From Agriotes lineatus (Eukaryota; Arthropoda; Insecta; Coleoptera; Elateridae), in assembly GCA_940337035.1 (NCBI GenBank), contig OW679197.1, forward strand, positions 34,477,219 to 34,541,218: a DNA stretch of 64,000 bases, in the 5' to 3' direction. This document shows positions 11,641 to 22,739 of this stretch, piece after piece (the first letter of the stretch is position 1; the number at the start of each line of letters is the position of its first letter). Under the pieces are notes generated by a model. The model saw only the letters and a list, made by a program, of their open reading frames with translations, was not told where the DNA came from and searched no databases. The position numbers and the translations under genes were made by a program.

Positions 11641-12600
11641 AGAAAATGTAGCTATTTAAACGTCTACATCTTATGTCAACAATCGATATACAATATATCA
11701 TGTTATTATTCAAATTGATTATGATTATACGTAGTATATGGTGCCTTATTTTTCAAAACTGACAGGCTAAGGTCATTTAGTTAAATATTTTTTTTTAGTT
11801 ATATACGGTGTGTCTAACCAGCTATCAGACATAGCGAAATTAACATTGGAACATTATTGAGTGATCAACTATTGCTGTACACGCATCGGGGTACTGTCGC
11901 GATACGTCTAACGTCGTGGGTTGCAGCTTGACATAGATTACGCGTTACACTGATTAAAGGGGCGACTTGAGAAATTAAAAACGTCAGTAACTTAAAATAT
12001 GTTTATTTACAATTTAGTCGTCTCGGGAGCGGTCTGCTCGCTACCGATGTCAGTTAAGATCTGCCATCACCAACATTTCCGTTTTTACAAGAAAGCTTGC
12101 AGGTGGCTATTTAGGTTACGTAAATCTGGAAATAGTATCGGTCCCACGCATAGTGGCACGTAAAAGCAATAATATTTACTATTCATGTCCAGCCCTTTTT
12201 CTGGAAGAATCCTGTCACACAGTCTGGACTATTTCCCAGGGCAGGTTTTTGCTAAATTCGCCCTTACATACTAATTATATTTGAGTTAGACACTAAGCTA
12301 AATAATATGAATTACTAACATCCATTCTCAATATCGTCTAGTATTTATTATGTTACAGTCGGGATTCCTAGCAGTACCTATATAACTGGTCATATATCGC
12401 AAATGTCAGTTGTTTTTATTTCTAACCAATCCTGCACATCGATGCGTACACAGCAATAGTTGCTCCTTTCATAATGTCCCAAAGTAAATTTTCCTACGTC
12501 TGCCATTCTGCGAAACACACTGTATATATTATTCCCATCCCAGTTAGGTTATAGTTAATGAAGAAGCTCGGCAGTGTTTTTATAAAACTAGATGAGTAAT
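11641..12600. other. no gene seen
   Basis: Mostly AT-rich. No recognisable frames, RNA genes or terminal-repeat pairs. Confidence 0.45.
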
Positions 12601-13760
12601 AGGGCTAATCGGACATAAAAAGAGCGAGGCCTAGAGGAGGCGAATAATGAATAAATCTCGGGTCGCCGAGGGAGCCATCCCCGCGATGTCTTTGAGAAAT
12701 AATCTTGCGGTAGTTTCGCTACAACTACAAACTCCAAGAGTGAAGTGGAGGCGTTTTATGTTGCAGTAAATCCAGTAAACTGCTGGTTGCTGTACAGTTT
12801 GTTTACACGAATCGCCGAAGTACTGAACCGTACGTAACACACCGAGCTAGGAACTACAATGGGTGGTGCCCGAAATATAAAACTGTTAGAAAAATTTATG
12901 CCTTCCTCCACTTCATAGATATTCGCTACAGCTCCTCTGTTTTTATTTGGGCGACGCCGGCGAACTGGCCGTTTTTTCGCATTAATGTGTGGCTCTGTTA
13001 ATATTTATTACGGAAGCACGTGCGTCGTAAAAAGCGCGTAGCTCATACATTTCTTCGGCAGATAAGCAAAAAATGCCGTATATTTTAGGCCGGCTCGATT
13101 AGAATCCCTTAGAAAGCGGATCCTCGTTTTTACTGCCCCTTTTTATAGTGACCCTTGACATTTGCACTTTCCATTTTACTGCGGGCCGCTCGCACGTGGA
13201 TTTTCAAAATAAAACAAGCGCAATTCGGGCTCAAAAGCTGCTAATGCGCCCTGCCACCCTGGAGACGCAATCTTGCCTCCAATCTCTGCTTCCATGCCCT
13301 AAGAATTTTATTTGTAGGGTCTTGGTGTGCGGTCCGGACATAATGGACTTCGAGTGTCGTGTGGAATAGTTGTCGATATATTTCATTTGGCCCTTTCTCC
13401 AACATTATTTCTTCGGTGTCAATTCTGACTAATGGTTAACACCGCCGCGGAGCCACTGTTATTAAGTGGGAAAGAAAATCTATTAGACAACTGTCGCTGG
13501 CCGAAATGAACTGCAGATGCTTTTACTTTATTTATATCGCAATTGCTCGAGTTCGAAAGCCAAGTTTGCCCGCCGCTCGGCGGCTCCACCAACTTCGAAC
13601 AGATGATTAGAGATACAAACTTTTCAATTTTTCCCGAGCATCGTCGAATCTGAAAATCCTCACACTTTAAACTTGACTTCCAATTCTTCGCCGAGTAGAG
13701 TGTCCTTTTAGAAATTGTTATTTTTTTAAATAAATGATCCCCCACACCGAAATAGGATCC
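12600..13760. other. GC- and CpG-richer single-copy-looking noncoding island
   Basis: This 1.15-kb block is clearly richer in GC and CpG than its flanks and lacks the mobile-element signatures seen almost everywhere else. Open frames at 12631-12840 (minus), 13148-13369 (plus) and 13419-13745 (minus) show no protein family resemblance and no continuity. It resembles in texture the blocks at 23340-23830, 28290-29540 and 53450-54730. A conserved regulatory or noncoding exon region is a reasonable guess that needs comparative evidence. Confidence 0.4.
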
Positions 13761-13859
13761 AATAGTATTGTTTCACACTATAAGAGACAGCTGAACAAAA
13801 AATGTCAAAGAAGTTATTTCAATAGACACTGTATATAATTTAGGAAAATATTTTAATTA

Positions 13860-14350
13860 CCTAACTTGGTGTATCAAACGACTCAAAATAATCTAACCAA
13901 CTTGTACTTCTGTATCTGTTCATGTCATCACTTGCTTTATATTCGTTTAGGGTTATGATTCGTGTTGTTTCTTCTGCTTAATATAGTTACGATTTCTTTT
14001 AATTCGTCATTGCTTTGTGTTAGCATTGCTATAGCACCCGCGAAGGCTAAGCACTAGTGATTCTTGTGATACAGCAATCCTGTTGTGTTGAAATTAGCTT
14101 CCCTCATTACGTACGCCACTGCAGAATTGAACAGTGGTAATAATGGGTCACCTGATGACTGGTTTCAATCCTTCGTCGATTTATTCTTGTTCTGTTATCG
14201 TAGTTTTATTTATTTATAGGTTACCATATAGGCCTGGTTCGATTAACGCCTTATTAGTTCCGTTCTCTTTATTTTGTCGTAAGCCTCTCTTAGATTAATG
14301 AAATTAACGACGTACTGCTTGCAATTCTTCATCTTTTTTTTCAGACTAAT
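13860..14350 (-). pseudogene. LINE reverse transcriptase fragment (FADD lost)
   Basis: On the minus strand the order of RT motifs is preserved through frameshifts: VNFINLREAYDKI (14272-14330; normally F.DL..AYD, carrying the first catalytic Asp region), GDPLLPLFN-like, then LAFAGAIAMLTQSNDEL (about 14000-14054), which corresponds to FADDIAML with both Asp lost (FAGA). The type is the common insect non-LTR RT with an AP-like endonuclease. It is non-functional. The LINE tail at 14360-14640 lies immediately upstream on the same strand, so two copies are arranged in tandem. Confidence 0.72.
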
Positions 14351-14359
14351 TTTTTAATG

Positions 14360-14640
14360 TAATTTAAGAATGACTGTTGTAGTTCTCCCCTTGAATCTTT
14401 GACGCTTCTCAATCTTTTGCAATTTGGCTCGAAGTCTTTCCTGCTATTTTCGTTATACTCTCATGCCATTTGGCAAGTGGTCAGCCTATATACTGTGCCA
14501 GTTTATTTTAAGGCGTCATCCGACCAGCTTTGCAGACCATCTCTCATGTGCTCTTCTTACAGCATAGCCAGGGCGACTCTATTTCAATTCAGCTGCTCTC
14601 TTGGCCTTGCATAACTGTTCCTCTTCTTATAACGTTTCTT
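14360..14640 (-). pseudogene. LINE ORF2 C-terminal domain fragment
   Basis: The minus strand reads RRAHERWSAKLVGWR, then IGRPLAKWHESITKIAGK and QIAKD after two frameshifts. This matches the conserved C-terminal block of a widespread insect LINE, which has RW..++..WRP, GRP..RW.DD+.+.AG and A.DR..W. It is the last part of ORF2, so the next RT fragment downstream (13860-14350) must be another copy. The plus-strand open frames at 14399-14727 are shadows. Confidence 0.68.
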
Positions 14641-16429
14641 ACTTTGTCCCTCAATCTTATTCCCAACCCAACTAGCATAATTGGTGGCTGGAACGTACCC
14701 GCGGGTATTGTAGAAACTTGTGTGTAAGTGTTTTGTCACTAGTCACGGGAATGTAATGGGAACGTTTCGATTACATGCACGCGACCAAAATAGAGAACAA
14801 CTTTTGGTAGGCGCAACGTTTAAGCGACGTTCCTGGAACTTATTTCTCTACGTTCTAATAACGTTGTGGTTACGCAGCGGCTTGGTCGCCGCGACTTTTA
14901 CAAATGTTTAACATCCTTTTAGAATGGTGTTGCTTGCTTTATCTTGAAAATGATTTTGTTATACTTATATTTCATTCCTCCGTCATCATTTGCATATTTT
15001 GCTTACTCAAAAACTAAATAGAATAATATGAAAGTAATATTAAAGTACGAGACTTGTGCTGCGGACTGATTGGCAATAGAAACGAATTCAGATATATTAT
15101 GAAAAATAATGAAGCTACTTTTAAATCAGATCATACTCCACTCGAAATTGCATTTTTAAAGTAAAATATTGTGTTTAAAATATCAGACATCGTACTAGAA
15201 TATGAGACTCTACATAATCAAAACTGTTGGTACTGTTCTCTGAAACTTGAAAGAATTGTTATGTATTCATTTATTTTACTTGGTGTAGAAATGATGGCCA
15301 ACAATTTTTTAAGTTGTTTTAACTAATGACTGTACTTAACGTAGTTACTACTAAACCATAGCATGACGAAAAATGTAAACCTGTAAAGTTTAAAATTATA
15401 TTTATTCAAACTTCCAAAACGAACTGTAACGTCACTTTAAAGTCGCAGCGAAGTTATGAGTACCATGAACCGCCCGCTACCACTTCATGGCTTTACATTG
15501 AACCTCTATCTAGTTTTTACTGCCGTATTTTCTACAGATGACCAGTAACGCAAACAAGGCCTGTGATTCACAGCGGCAAAATGTTATTTTACAGTATGTT
15601 TATAGTTATTTTTCTTTAAGAGCCTCAATATCCGTTGAAAATTGTAAATTGTCGGCCAATTGTGTCTTTTGTGCGACAATCTTCATCTTTGTAAACAGAA
15701 GTCATTATTTTTAAGAGCCACACTGACGAGGCAGCTTATGTACGCCATTACACACAGCGTAAAATGTTATCAATATTAGGTACTAAACACATACTACTGT
15801 ACACAATGACATTCCATTCTGCAAGTAGCGAACACACTATCAGCACTAATAATATTACATACAAGTTTCGCGACTTCGTGGTTAAAACAGGCCACAGGCC
15901 TATAATAAGAGGAAGAAGAAGTTTCGCGACTTCAAAGGGATATCGACGGTCATCATAATATCGTGACAATTACTAAAACTACTTGAAAGTAGTTTCAACT
16001 TTAAGGCTGCATTGCAGTAGCATGAAGTAGTCGCCGCTACGGCCGTTAGCCCCCTTGAAGTTATTTTAACTTTAATGTCGTCCCAAAGATAACTACGACG
16101 TTTGCAACACCGGGAAAGATATATACAAGTTATACGCAGCTGCAAAGTAATCACTAGTGGTAAAAACAGTGTGACAGTAACTGTCGAATAAAGTTATTTA
16201 CATATAAAAGTCATAGTTTTAGTGACGGTTACGTAATCGTTATCCATTCGAGGTTCTTGTCACAGTTACGAGTACTTTGGTTCTACTTGGAAGCGTTCGC
16301 TCGCATTTGAACAATTTTGTTAGTAAATACCATTGTTTCAATCTCATATACTGGCAATAGGCCTACATTCACTCAAGAGCTCATGTGATTTGCATTAGTT
16401 AAGTACCTATGTAGGTCAGTTTTTTAAAC
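14641..16429. other. unassigned sequence, no gene recognised
   Basis: Short open frames on both strands at 15748-16154 lack family resemblance. The words AGTTTCGCGACTTC at 15861-15874 and 15919-15932 are a direct repeat separated by 44 bp. Nothing else stands out. Confidence 0.4.
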
Positions 16430-16860
16430 GCTGATTACGCAAGCTTGATTCTTCTGTTTATCTTTGCTTTTTCATTCACTTTACTCATATTTAAGTTGAA
16501 ATAATTATTTGTAATGGTCTCAGAGCAAATATTTGATTTACTACTGTTCGAAATTCCCGAAAACGGCATAGATACTCTTCTAGTTCTTCTCATATCTTTC
16601 CTGTTAATTTGTTCATTAAGTACGTAAGATTTTATAAGCGACATTTAGCAGTCCTGTTCCCCTATAATTTGTGCATCCCATTTTGCCCACGTATTTGGAA
16701 ATGAGTGGTAGGACTGCTTCAGTCCAAATCTATATTAGGTTTTCTGTAATACTTGTTGGATCGATTTAGTTATTTGCCTGCCTCCATATTTTAATAATTC
16801 TGTCGAATATTACAGGTTGAAACTCGTTCACCATCTACTGCAGCAGGCTTAAAAGGTTGG
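16430..16860 (-). pseudogene. LINE reverse transcriptase N-terminal fragment
   Basis: The minus strand carries IWTEAVLPLISK (normally IW....+P..WK), then MGCTNYRGTGLLNVAYKIL (about 16624-16680), which is the well-known NYRGI.LLN..YKI motif at the start of the RT domain, and a frameshifted R.F.TVVNQIFALR stretch corresponding to GFR.GRSTVDQIF.LRQ. Order and spacing are right for a single copy with two frameshifts and a few stops. It is truncated before the palm catalytic box. Confidence 0.72.
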
Positions 16861-17337
16861 GGGTCCTAAACTGAAAGAATAAAAGTTCGCTTGCTAATAT
16901 GACGGTGTGGAAGGTCCCACCATAGAAGCCTTCCTGCGATGATAAGTATGTACGGTGCTCAAATTCGAAATTAGAATCTTACCTAATTTCTGAACCTTTG
17001 TAAATGCTTACTTTGCTGTAAACCACGCTTAACTGAACCGCGCCTTACAAATAAAACTCATAAAGGAAATTCCAAGAAACTTTACTGATATAACATTTGA
17101 GCTGGTCAGCTTTGGACCTGTAACTGTGATATAAATTTCCAAACGATTCCTAATAATTCTACTTGCGTGTTAGAAGTAAAGCCTCTGAGTGTCATTGAGA
17201 TACGCTCTAAAACTTATTCCATAACGTCAACTTACATATAAACACATGCAAAATTCCTACACTAGATACCTAAAATACATTTTAAAATGACAGTAAATCA
17301 CACATGCGTAAAATAATAAACTATAAATGACGGTCAT
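16861..17337. other. no gene seen
   Basis: No recognisable feature. Confidence 0.45.
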
Positions 17338-17425
17338 GCCGGCGGTTGCCGGAAGTTGTTCCCAGGCGATGGTTCAGATGCCGCCAAAGTTAAGCGATTG
17401 GGACGGGCTCGCAACTTGAAGACGG
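17338..17425 (+). repeat. possible degenerate 5S rRNA-like fragment
   Basis: The segment with CCAAAGTTAAGCGATTGGGA (17383-17402) followed by CGGGCTCGCAACTTGAAGAC aligns by eye with the internal promoter half of 5S rRNA (CCGAAGTTAAGC....GGGCG.GG..AGTACTTGGATGGG). It is GC-rich in an AT-rich setting. It is weaker than the 5S-like sequence at 22275-22530 and could be an old copy of the same 5S-derived SINE. Confidence 0.35.
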
Positions 17426-17689
17426 AATCAAAACTAACAGCTTCCCAGGGATTTATTTGAAGTATGGGCAATATCTACGGGCATTCAGCATAAATTCACC
17501 AAGCGTACAACGGAAAAATTGTCAAGGGCTTTTCGGGAAGTCAGAGGGTATAGAAAATAATGCATGCTGCATCGTTCTGCGGACTTGTTCAGTATGACTC
17601 TTATTTAATTTATAACAAGAAAATTCTTGACCTGGTTCTGAGCAACAGTGATCGCTCAATACAAGTGGTTGGACGCCATTTTTTTAACT

Positions 17690-18240
17690 TCTAAAACACT
17701 CACTATCTATTATTTGAAATATTATTAAATTTGAATGGTCAGGATAAATCAATCAATAATCAGATATGCAAATTTAATTTTTATCGTTTACATTTTATAC
17801 AAATAGGTAACGACATGCTACCTATTGATTTGAGTACATTATTAGATAATTTAACTCATATGACTGTTACGATGTTCTATACAAACTTGAATCCTAAAAC
17901 ACTAATTTGCAACAACAACATGGCTTCTTCAATAAAATATATCAGTGACTGGGTTTTGTTTAAAGTTTTTCTTTACAACCACTGTGATTTCCAACTGATC
18001 CCACTTAGGATTTTTGTTATTTATGTTATATATCAACGATATTGTTAACTGTTTTAAAAATAGTGAAGTTTTGTTATATATGGAAGATTTAAAGGCAATA
18101 AAAAAATAAGTGCATCGAAGACTGCCCGAAAGTACAAAGTGAGCTACGAACTTAGATGATTACTGCCACAACTATAAATTATTTTTATATGTATTACTAT
18201 AAATATCATCAAATAACTTTCACGAAGAATACTAATAACA
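17690..18240 (+). pseudogene. Jockey-type LINE reverse transcriptase fragment (YADD to YMED)
   Basis: Recognisable from about 17880: SDWVLFKVF, then SHLGFLLFMLYIND after a frameshift (normally G.PQGS.LGPLLF.LYIND), then NCFKNSEVLLYMEDLK, where the catalytic YADD reads YMED. DDYCHNYKLFL and HQITFTKNTN follow. The order fits the RT palm of Jockey/CR1-like elements. The open frame 17731-18048 covers its upstream, less recognisable part. It ends within 20 bp of the fold-back at 18256, beyond which lies a minus-strand transposase. Confidence 0.7.
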
Positions 18241-18255
18241 TGTGAGCAAACGAAA

Positions 18256-18411
18256 ATGAAATCAAGCTTGGCTTTGAAATATTTGTTAGGTTTTGTGTTA
18301 GTTTGTGTCAAAACTGACGCAAAATCTAACCTGATAACCTCGAATTTGACATAGATTTACAGTCTTACTAACATATTATTCATAAACCAAATATTTCAAA
18401 GCCAAGCTAGA
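18256..18411. repeat. fold-back element, TGTCAAATTCGAGG family, copy A
   Basis: The outer arms AAGCTTGGCTTTGAAATATT (from 18264) and the reverse complement ending near 18409 form a hairpin around a core containing CCTCGAATTTGACATAG. The same core recurs at 44461-44684, 46338-46460, 49665-49815 and 62620-62767. This copy seems to have lost part of the left half of the core. Confidence 0.75.
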
Positions 18412-18456
18412 TGAAAGTCGTGAATTTATATGCTTGTTGTAGTAACACTTACAGTA

Positions 18457-19218
18457 CCCCCACACCATTTCAATTTGGTTGTATTGGCAATGATACGGGA
18501 GCAGTCTAAGCACTTCATACCCATGCTCTTTCAAAATTTTATTTATCACTTAGCGTTTGTCTCTTCGAAAAGATTTATTAAATCCCATAAGTTTATTTTT
18601 GTAATTCTGCCCTCAATTTTGATTTTGTGATTAATCAACCATTCCCGCATCTTGCCCACTTTAGAAGAAAATGTAGGTGGTTTCTCTAATTGCACAGAAG
18701 GTACGTTATCTATCACCACTACACATTTTCCTGGTAATTCGATTAAAGTAGGTAGCTGATTAATTACCTATTTTTTTTTAAATCTCCATTCATAGTTTTG
18801 TGATAGTCTCTGTAGTTCTTTGTCGCATCCAGCAACCAGTCACATCCGTCTAAAAACCAAAAACGAGATCCCACATTCAAAACTGTAAATATTTTCTGCC
18901 ACTTGTAATTTTGGTACCGACGAACACTATTTACGTTCTGTATACCCATATTTCGTCGAGGTACACCAATGTCACATTACAGGAATTTTGATATTGTAAA
19001 AACTTTCTCAAAAATTCAATTTTAGCAACTACATGTTTTTGTTCACATACAATGTTGCGTCCATTAACGTGTTTATATTTGTAACCTATTGATTTTAATA
19101 CTTCAAATAATTTTGTAGGACCACCGTTATATCTTAAATGTTCTCTATCATATGACGGTAATTTATCCAAAGTTAAATATTCATTTTTCGAATGATATCT
19201 TGAAATTTGTAGTTGCAA
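18457..19218 (-). pseudogene. decayed DDE transposase (IS630/Tc1-like)
   Basis: The 5' part (18931-19218) is open and reads GYKYKHVNGR..., then FLRKFLQYQ and LVYLDEIWVY, the usual first-Asp motif (YLDE.W) of the IS630/Tc1-like DDE endonucleases found in many insects. After a stop the reading continues in other frames: DYHKTMNGDL, GKCVVVIDNVPS (second Asp, about 18700-18722), MREWLINHKI, and finally YHCQYNQIEMVW (18457-18492), matching YHC.LNPIE..W with the third acidic residue. All three acidic positions survive, but at least two stops and frameshifts kill it. No terminal inverted repeats were identified. Confidence 0.75.
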
Positions 19219-20911
19219 ATCTTTACAGAACCAATAACTTTGGTTATGTTCTTGTGTTAGGCCATGTTTCTACATGGCTAAACGCTTTTTAGAGTCAATT
19301 ATGAAATGATCCGCACTGTAGCTTCTGAAACGTAAAATTATATGCAACTAACATCATTTTTCTTTATTTAAATTTAGAAAAATACCTGAAATATTAGAGC
19401 CACCTGCTTTATTACGTCGTTAACTTGTAAATTTGGAATATTTTTTTGAACAGTATAAACCGATCGTTTAATATGTAGTTTTACATCTTCACGGATAATT
19501 TAATGACTGAAAAGCCAATAAAATAAGGTCACAAGTTACGCCTTTCATCAAAGCCAATAGTACATCTGACAACATTGTTTCAGTTACTACTATGATGGTT
19601 GAATTTTTTGAGGTTCGAACAAGCTATGCATCACAATAAAAATTTATTTTTCTACGATCGTGTCAAAATAACAACTTTTTGGACAGTTTCTAGTATCAAA
19701 AGTGACGTTTATAGCAGTCTTAATATTAGCGCTCTTGTTAACACGTTGCCATTGGACGCGTTTTTAAATAATTTATTAAAACACGCTTTACCGTAAGTTT
19801 GAATGTCAACATAACCTAGAATATCTAATACAATGTGACGGAAAAAGTGTCCCCGAACTAAGTTTTTATATTTCCGTTATGATCGTAGAAAAAATAGCGT
19901 ATGATGAACGTGTATAAGAGCCATTAAAGCACTAGCGCGTCGTGTTTTTAAACTCGTCGCACGTGCTTTAAAGGCGTACTTATACACTAGTATCATAATA
20001 TACTATATCAACCCTGTAAGCTAAAATCATGACCAACCCTACTCTAAATAAAATTCGAATAGAGTATAGGTCATCTTAATTAAAACAACTGTCACTTTAA
20101 GTCATCTTAATTTGACAAGTCCCCAACTGTGTATCAGGGACGCGCTTTAATTTTGTATATTACGTCATGGTTTGCACTAAACATAAAATACGGCTAATGC
20201 TATAAATGTACTTTAGAAATGTGGAACGGAAAAAATTCAAATGTGGTTGAGCTTACACTGACAGAGTACGTACAATATTAAGTAGTTCAAACGTTCCAAA
20301 TGCAAGGAGAGACATACGTGATTTTTATCTAAGGTGACCTTGATGACTTTTTTTAATCAGGTGTTATAATCACTTATTCCATCTCCCATGTAGCCTTTTA
20401 TACTCCACATTCTGGATATTTTTGAGGGACATGTATTCTCCAATTCGTCCACAAACTAATAATTTCCAGATTCGACAACCGATGAGAAAGTAATCTGGTT
20501 TGTCTAACAAGGGCCTAAGTTACTGAAGTTAGTTCATATTAGAGAGTTCTATACTCAAACATCTTTACCATTTGGAAGGCAATAGAAATTCAGCTAGCCT
20601 ACTGTGTTCTTTACTATGGTGTCGACGTGTCGTTGGTTAATGGGATAAAAAGATGAAGAACTTTTGCTGATTAGTCTTCTACTACTGAATTTTCTAGTTT
20701 CTACAAGCGGTGAACGTGTGACATAATCAGAGTCGCCCCCTTGGATAATTCACGTACTTTTCTGTGTATCAATTGTTGTAAGGGAATGCTATCTTCATTC
20801 TCCCAGTCAATACTGAAATTGGTGAAGTTGTCAGCTGACGAATTATGTATAACTAGTGAGTCACCCGAATTACGCTTCGGTTCGCTAATTTAAGAGAGAT
20901 TCATTATTATA
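19219..20911. other. AT-rich sequence with one fold-back
   Basis: No gene recognised. The only clear structure is the fold-back at 19900-19996, listed separately. Short open frame 19599-19796 has no family resemblance. Confidence 0.45.
19900..19996. repeat. short fold-back element
   Basis: Arms at 19900-19931 and 19963-19996 share inverted words (ATGAT..GTGTATAA, TTAAAGCAC). The centre, GCGCGTCGTG..ACTCGTCGCACG, is itself palindromic. It is CpG-rich in an AT-rich background. No target duplication was found. Confidence 0.6.
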
Positions 20912-21834
20912 CGAGGGCGATTCAAATTTGACCTGCATTTTATTTTTTATGAACATAATTGAAGAGATACTGCAAAGTGGTTTTATATTCATCGAAGTAG
21001 GCATGTTAGCTAACGCCACAAACAACTACAACTTGAATGTGTCAATACTGTCATTTGTATTAACAATGTCGTGCAACAATGTGTGAAATTCTGTTGCACA
21101 ACGTCTAATTATTAAATTTATTTTCAATGAAGGTATAAAAGCGACATATATTCATCAGAGATTTCATAAAAGTTTGAAGAAGGGTGTTGATCGCTCAAAA
21201 CGTAAATCCTTCTAGGATGGTCGTGAACGCGTGTCGAACTTGCTGCATGCTGCCCTTCAAGCGTCTGCTGTGAATCTTGGGAACATTCAAAAAGTTGACC
21301 AGCTGATTCGGAGCAATAGCTGAATATCTGTGAAGGAAATTGCTGGAATTGTAAACACCAGTGTTAGTGGTATTTACACTATTGTCCACAACAATCTTAA
21401 ATTTAGTAAAGTTAGCGCCAGGTGGGTTCCAAATCAATTTTCCGCGGAAGGGTTTGCAGAGAACTTCGGCTTCGCTACGAGTATGAATGCGATGACATTT
21501 TGTCACGTTAAATTCGACTGGGAAGTGCTACCTGACCCCCCATATAGTCCGAACTTTGCTTCAAGTGACTATCATCTCTTTGGCCCCCTTAAAAAATTCT
21601 TGGGAAGCAAGCGCTTTGCCTCTAATGAGGAAGTGAAGAATGCCGTGCAAAATTGGCTACGTCGTCAACTAAAAGATTATTTTTCTATGGGAATACAGAA
21701 GCTACCGGAGCGATGGGACAAGTGTATTTTAAAGGGGGGTTGTTACTTAGAAAATTGATGTATATATAATATTAATTTGCAATATGTATTGACCAGAAAA
21801 AAATAAAATGCAGGTCAAATTTGAATCGCCCTCG
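20912..21834 (+). mobile_element. mariner-like element, internally deleted, both ends intact
   Basis: Terminal inverted repeats of about 28 bp begin CGAGGGCGATTCAAATTTGA (20912) and end with the complement at 21834. TA flanks both sides (20910-20911 and 21835-21836), the standard mariner duplication. Total length is 923 bp against about 1.3 kb for a full element. The transposase remnant inside runs from about 21069 to 21758. The inverted repeats are nearly identical, so loss of function came from interior deletion and mutation. Confidence 0.93.
21069..21758 (+). pseudogene. mariner transposase, internally deleted
   Basis: The N-terminal part (VAQRLIIKFIFNEG..., about 21090) is followed by a frameshift/stop-bearing HTH region and then an open frame, 21330-21758 (142 aa). 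That frame starts with VKEIAGIVNTSVSGIYTI (second HTH) and KFSKVSARWVP, the linker motif before the catalytic domain. It then jumps to WEVLPDPPYSPN and SSDYHLFGPLKKF, the end of the DD34D domain, and PERWDKCI at the C-terminus. The segment with the first two catalytic Asp residues has been deleted; the third Asp (SSDY) remains. Non-functional. Confidence 0.88.
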
Positions 21835-21852
21835 TACATTAAACGAAAAGGA

Positions 21853-21923
21853 TGCATCAGCCGGGAATCGAACCCGGCCCGCCCGCATGGCAGGCGAGCA
21901 CTCTACCCTAGGACCAACCTGGG
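21853..21923 (-). tRNA. tRNA-Gly(GCC)-like, probable pseudogene
   Basis: The minus strand matches eukaryotic tRNA-Gly(GCC) over the D arm, the anticodon arm (TGCCATG loop, anticodon GCC at 21889-21891), the T arm with box B GGTTCGATTCC, and the 3' acceptor strand (CTGATGCA). A TTTT Pol III terminator follows within a few bases. The 5' acceptor strand (CCCAGGT instead of GCATCGG) does not pair with the 3' strand, so the acceptor stem is broken and I call it a probable pseudogene. It sits 18 bp from the end of the mariner element. A SINE head is an alternative, but the nearby terminator argues against it. Confidence 0.75.
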
Positions 21924-22274
21924 TTGTTTGAATAACGCGCCGCTATGATAATATATGAACATAGGTATTCACCCGAGCTAATAGCACACAGAGACAGCAG
22001 CTGTCATACCGTAGCCCACGGCGACACGCGCTCCGCTCCGCTGCTAGAGGATTTAATTAAGTTAAAACTTTTTCGTATTTTTTTTAAACAAAATCCGGCC
22101 TAGGATCTAATTCTACAAATTAGCAAACTTTTAAGCCATCGTACAACTTAATCGGTCCAGTATCTTCGGAGGAGATAGCGAACAAACATAGAAGGATAGA
22201 AAGAAACAAAGAAAGAAAGAGAGCAACGATTTTATGTTATAGGATTTATCTAGAGCAACTATAATTATTTCAAG

Positions 22275-22530
22275 GTCCCGGGTGGTGTAGTTTGATCAAG
22301 CTTCCACGTACGATCAGTAGAGTTAAGCAACGCTCTTTCTGGTCAGAACTTGGATGGGAGTTCCACGACTGCATCTCTCGGCGCTTCGTGGTATGGCTGC
22401 CACGGAAATAGTTGGTCCCGGATGTCATAACATCATGACAGTCGTTGTTGGGGTTGAAAGTCCCCATAAAATGTACAGCGACGCCTATAATTGGCCTAAC
22501 GGCTGTTGGCTAAATAATTTTTTTTAATCA
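22275..22530 (+). mobile_element. 5S rRNA-derived SINE (SINE3-like)
   Basis: From about 22290 the sequence follows 5S rRNA: GATCAAGC, CGATCAGTAGAGTTAAGCAA (22311-22330) and GGTCAGAACTTGGATGGGAG (22341-22360), which is the internal control region of 5S genes (GTTAAGC ... AGTACTTGGATGGG). An unrelated tail follows (GTGGTATGGCTGCCACGG, then GGCCTAACGGCTGTTGGC) and a T-rich end at about 22518-22526. A 5S-like Pol III promoter with a non-5S body is the definition of the SINE3 class. Short open frame 22270-22467 is a shadow. Confidence 0.65.
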
Positions 22531-22556
22531 ACAGTAATATCCCAAGTGCATTAAAA

Positions 22557-22739
22557 TAGCCGATTAAATTTTAACGTTTTCTGTCAGAATGTTTTGCTAA
22601 GAAATTTGTCAAGTAAATTTGCCGCTCAACAAGAATCCCGAGTGCGCAGCACGAGGGATTTTGAAGCGGAAAATTTACGAGATATATTTCTTCAGAGCAA
22701 AACATTCTGACAGAAAAACGTCAAAATTTATTCGGGCTA
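22557..22739. repeat. fold-back MITE with TAGCC ends
   Basis: The arm at 22557-22599 (including TTTCTGTCAGAATGTTTTGC) is matched in reverse by 22695-22739. The interior holds GAATCCCGAGTGCGCAGC... and a second imperfect palindrome. Related words (GATTAAATTTTGAC) recur at about 22842-22900, suggesting a second, decayed copy alongside. Confidence 0.72.
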
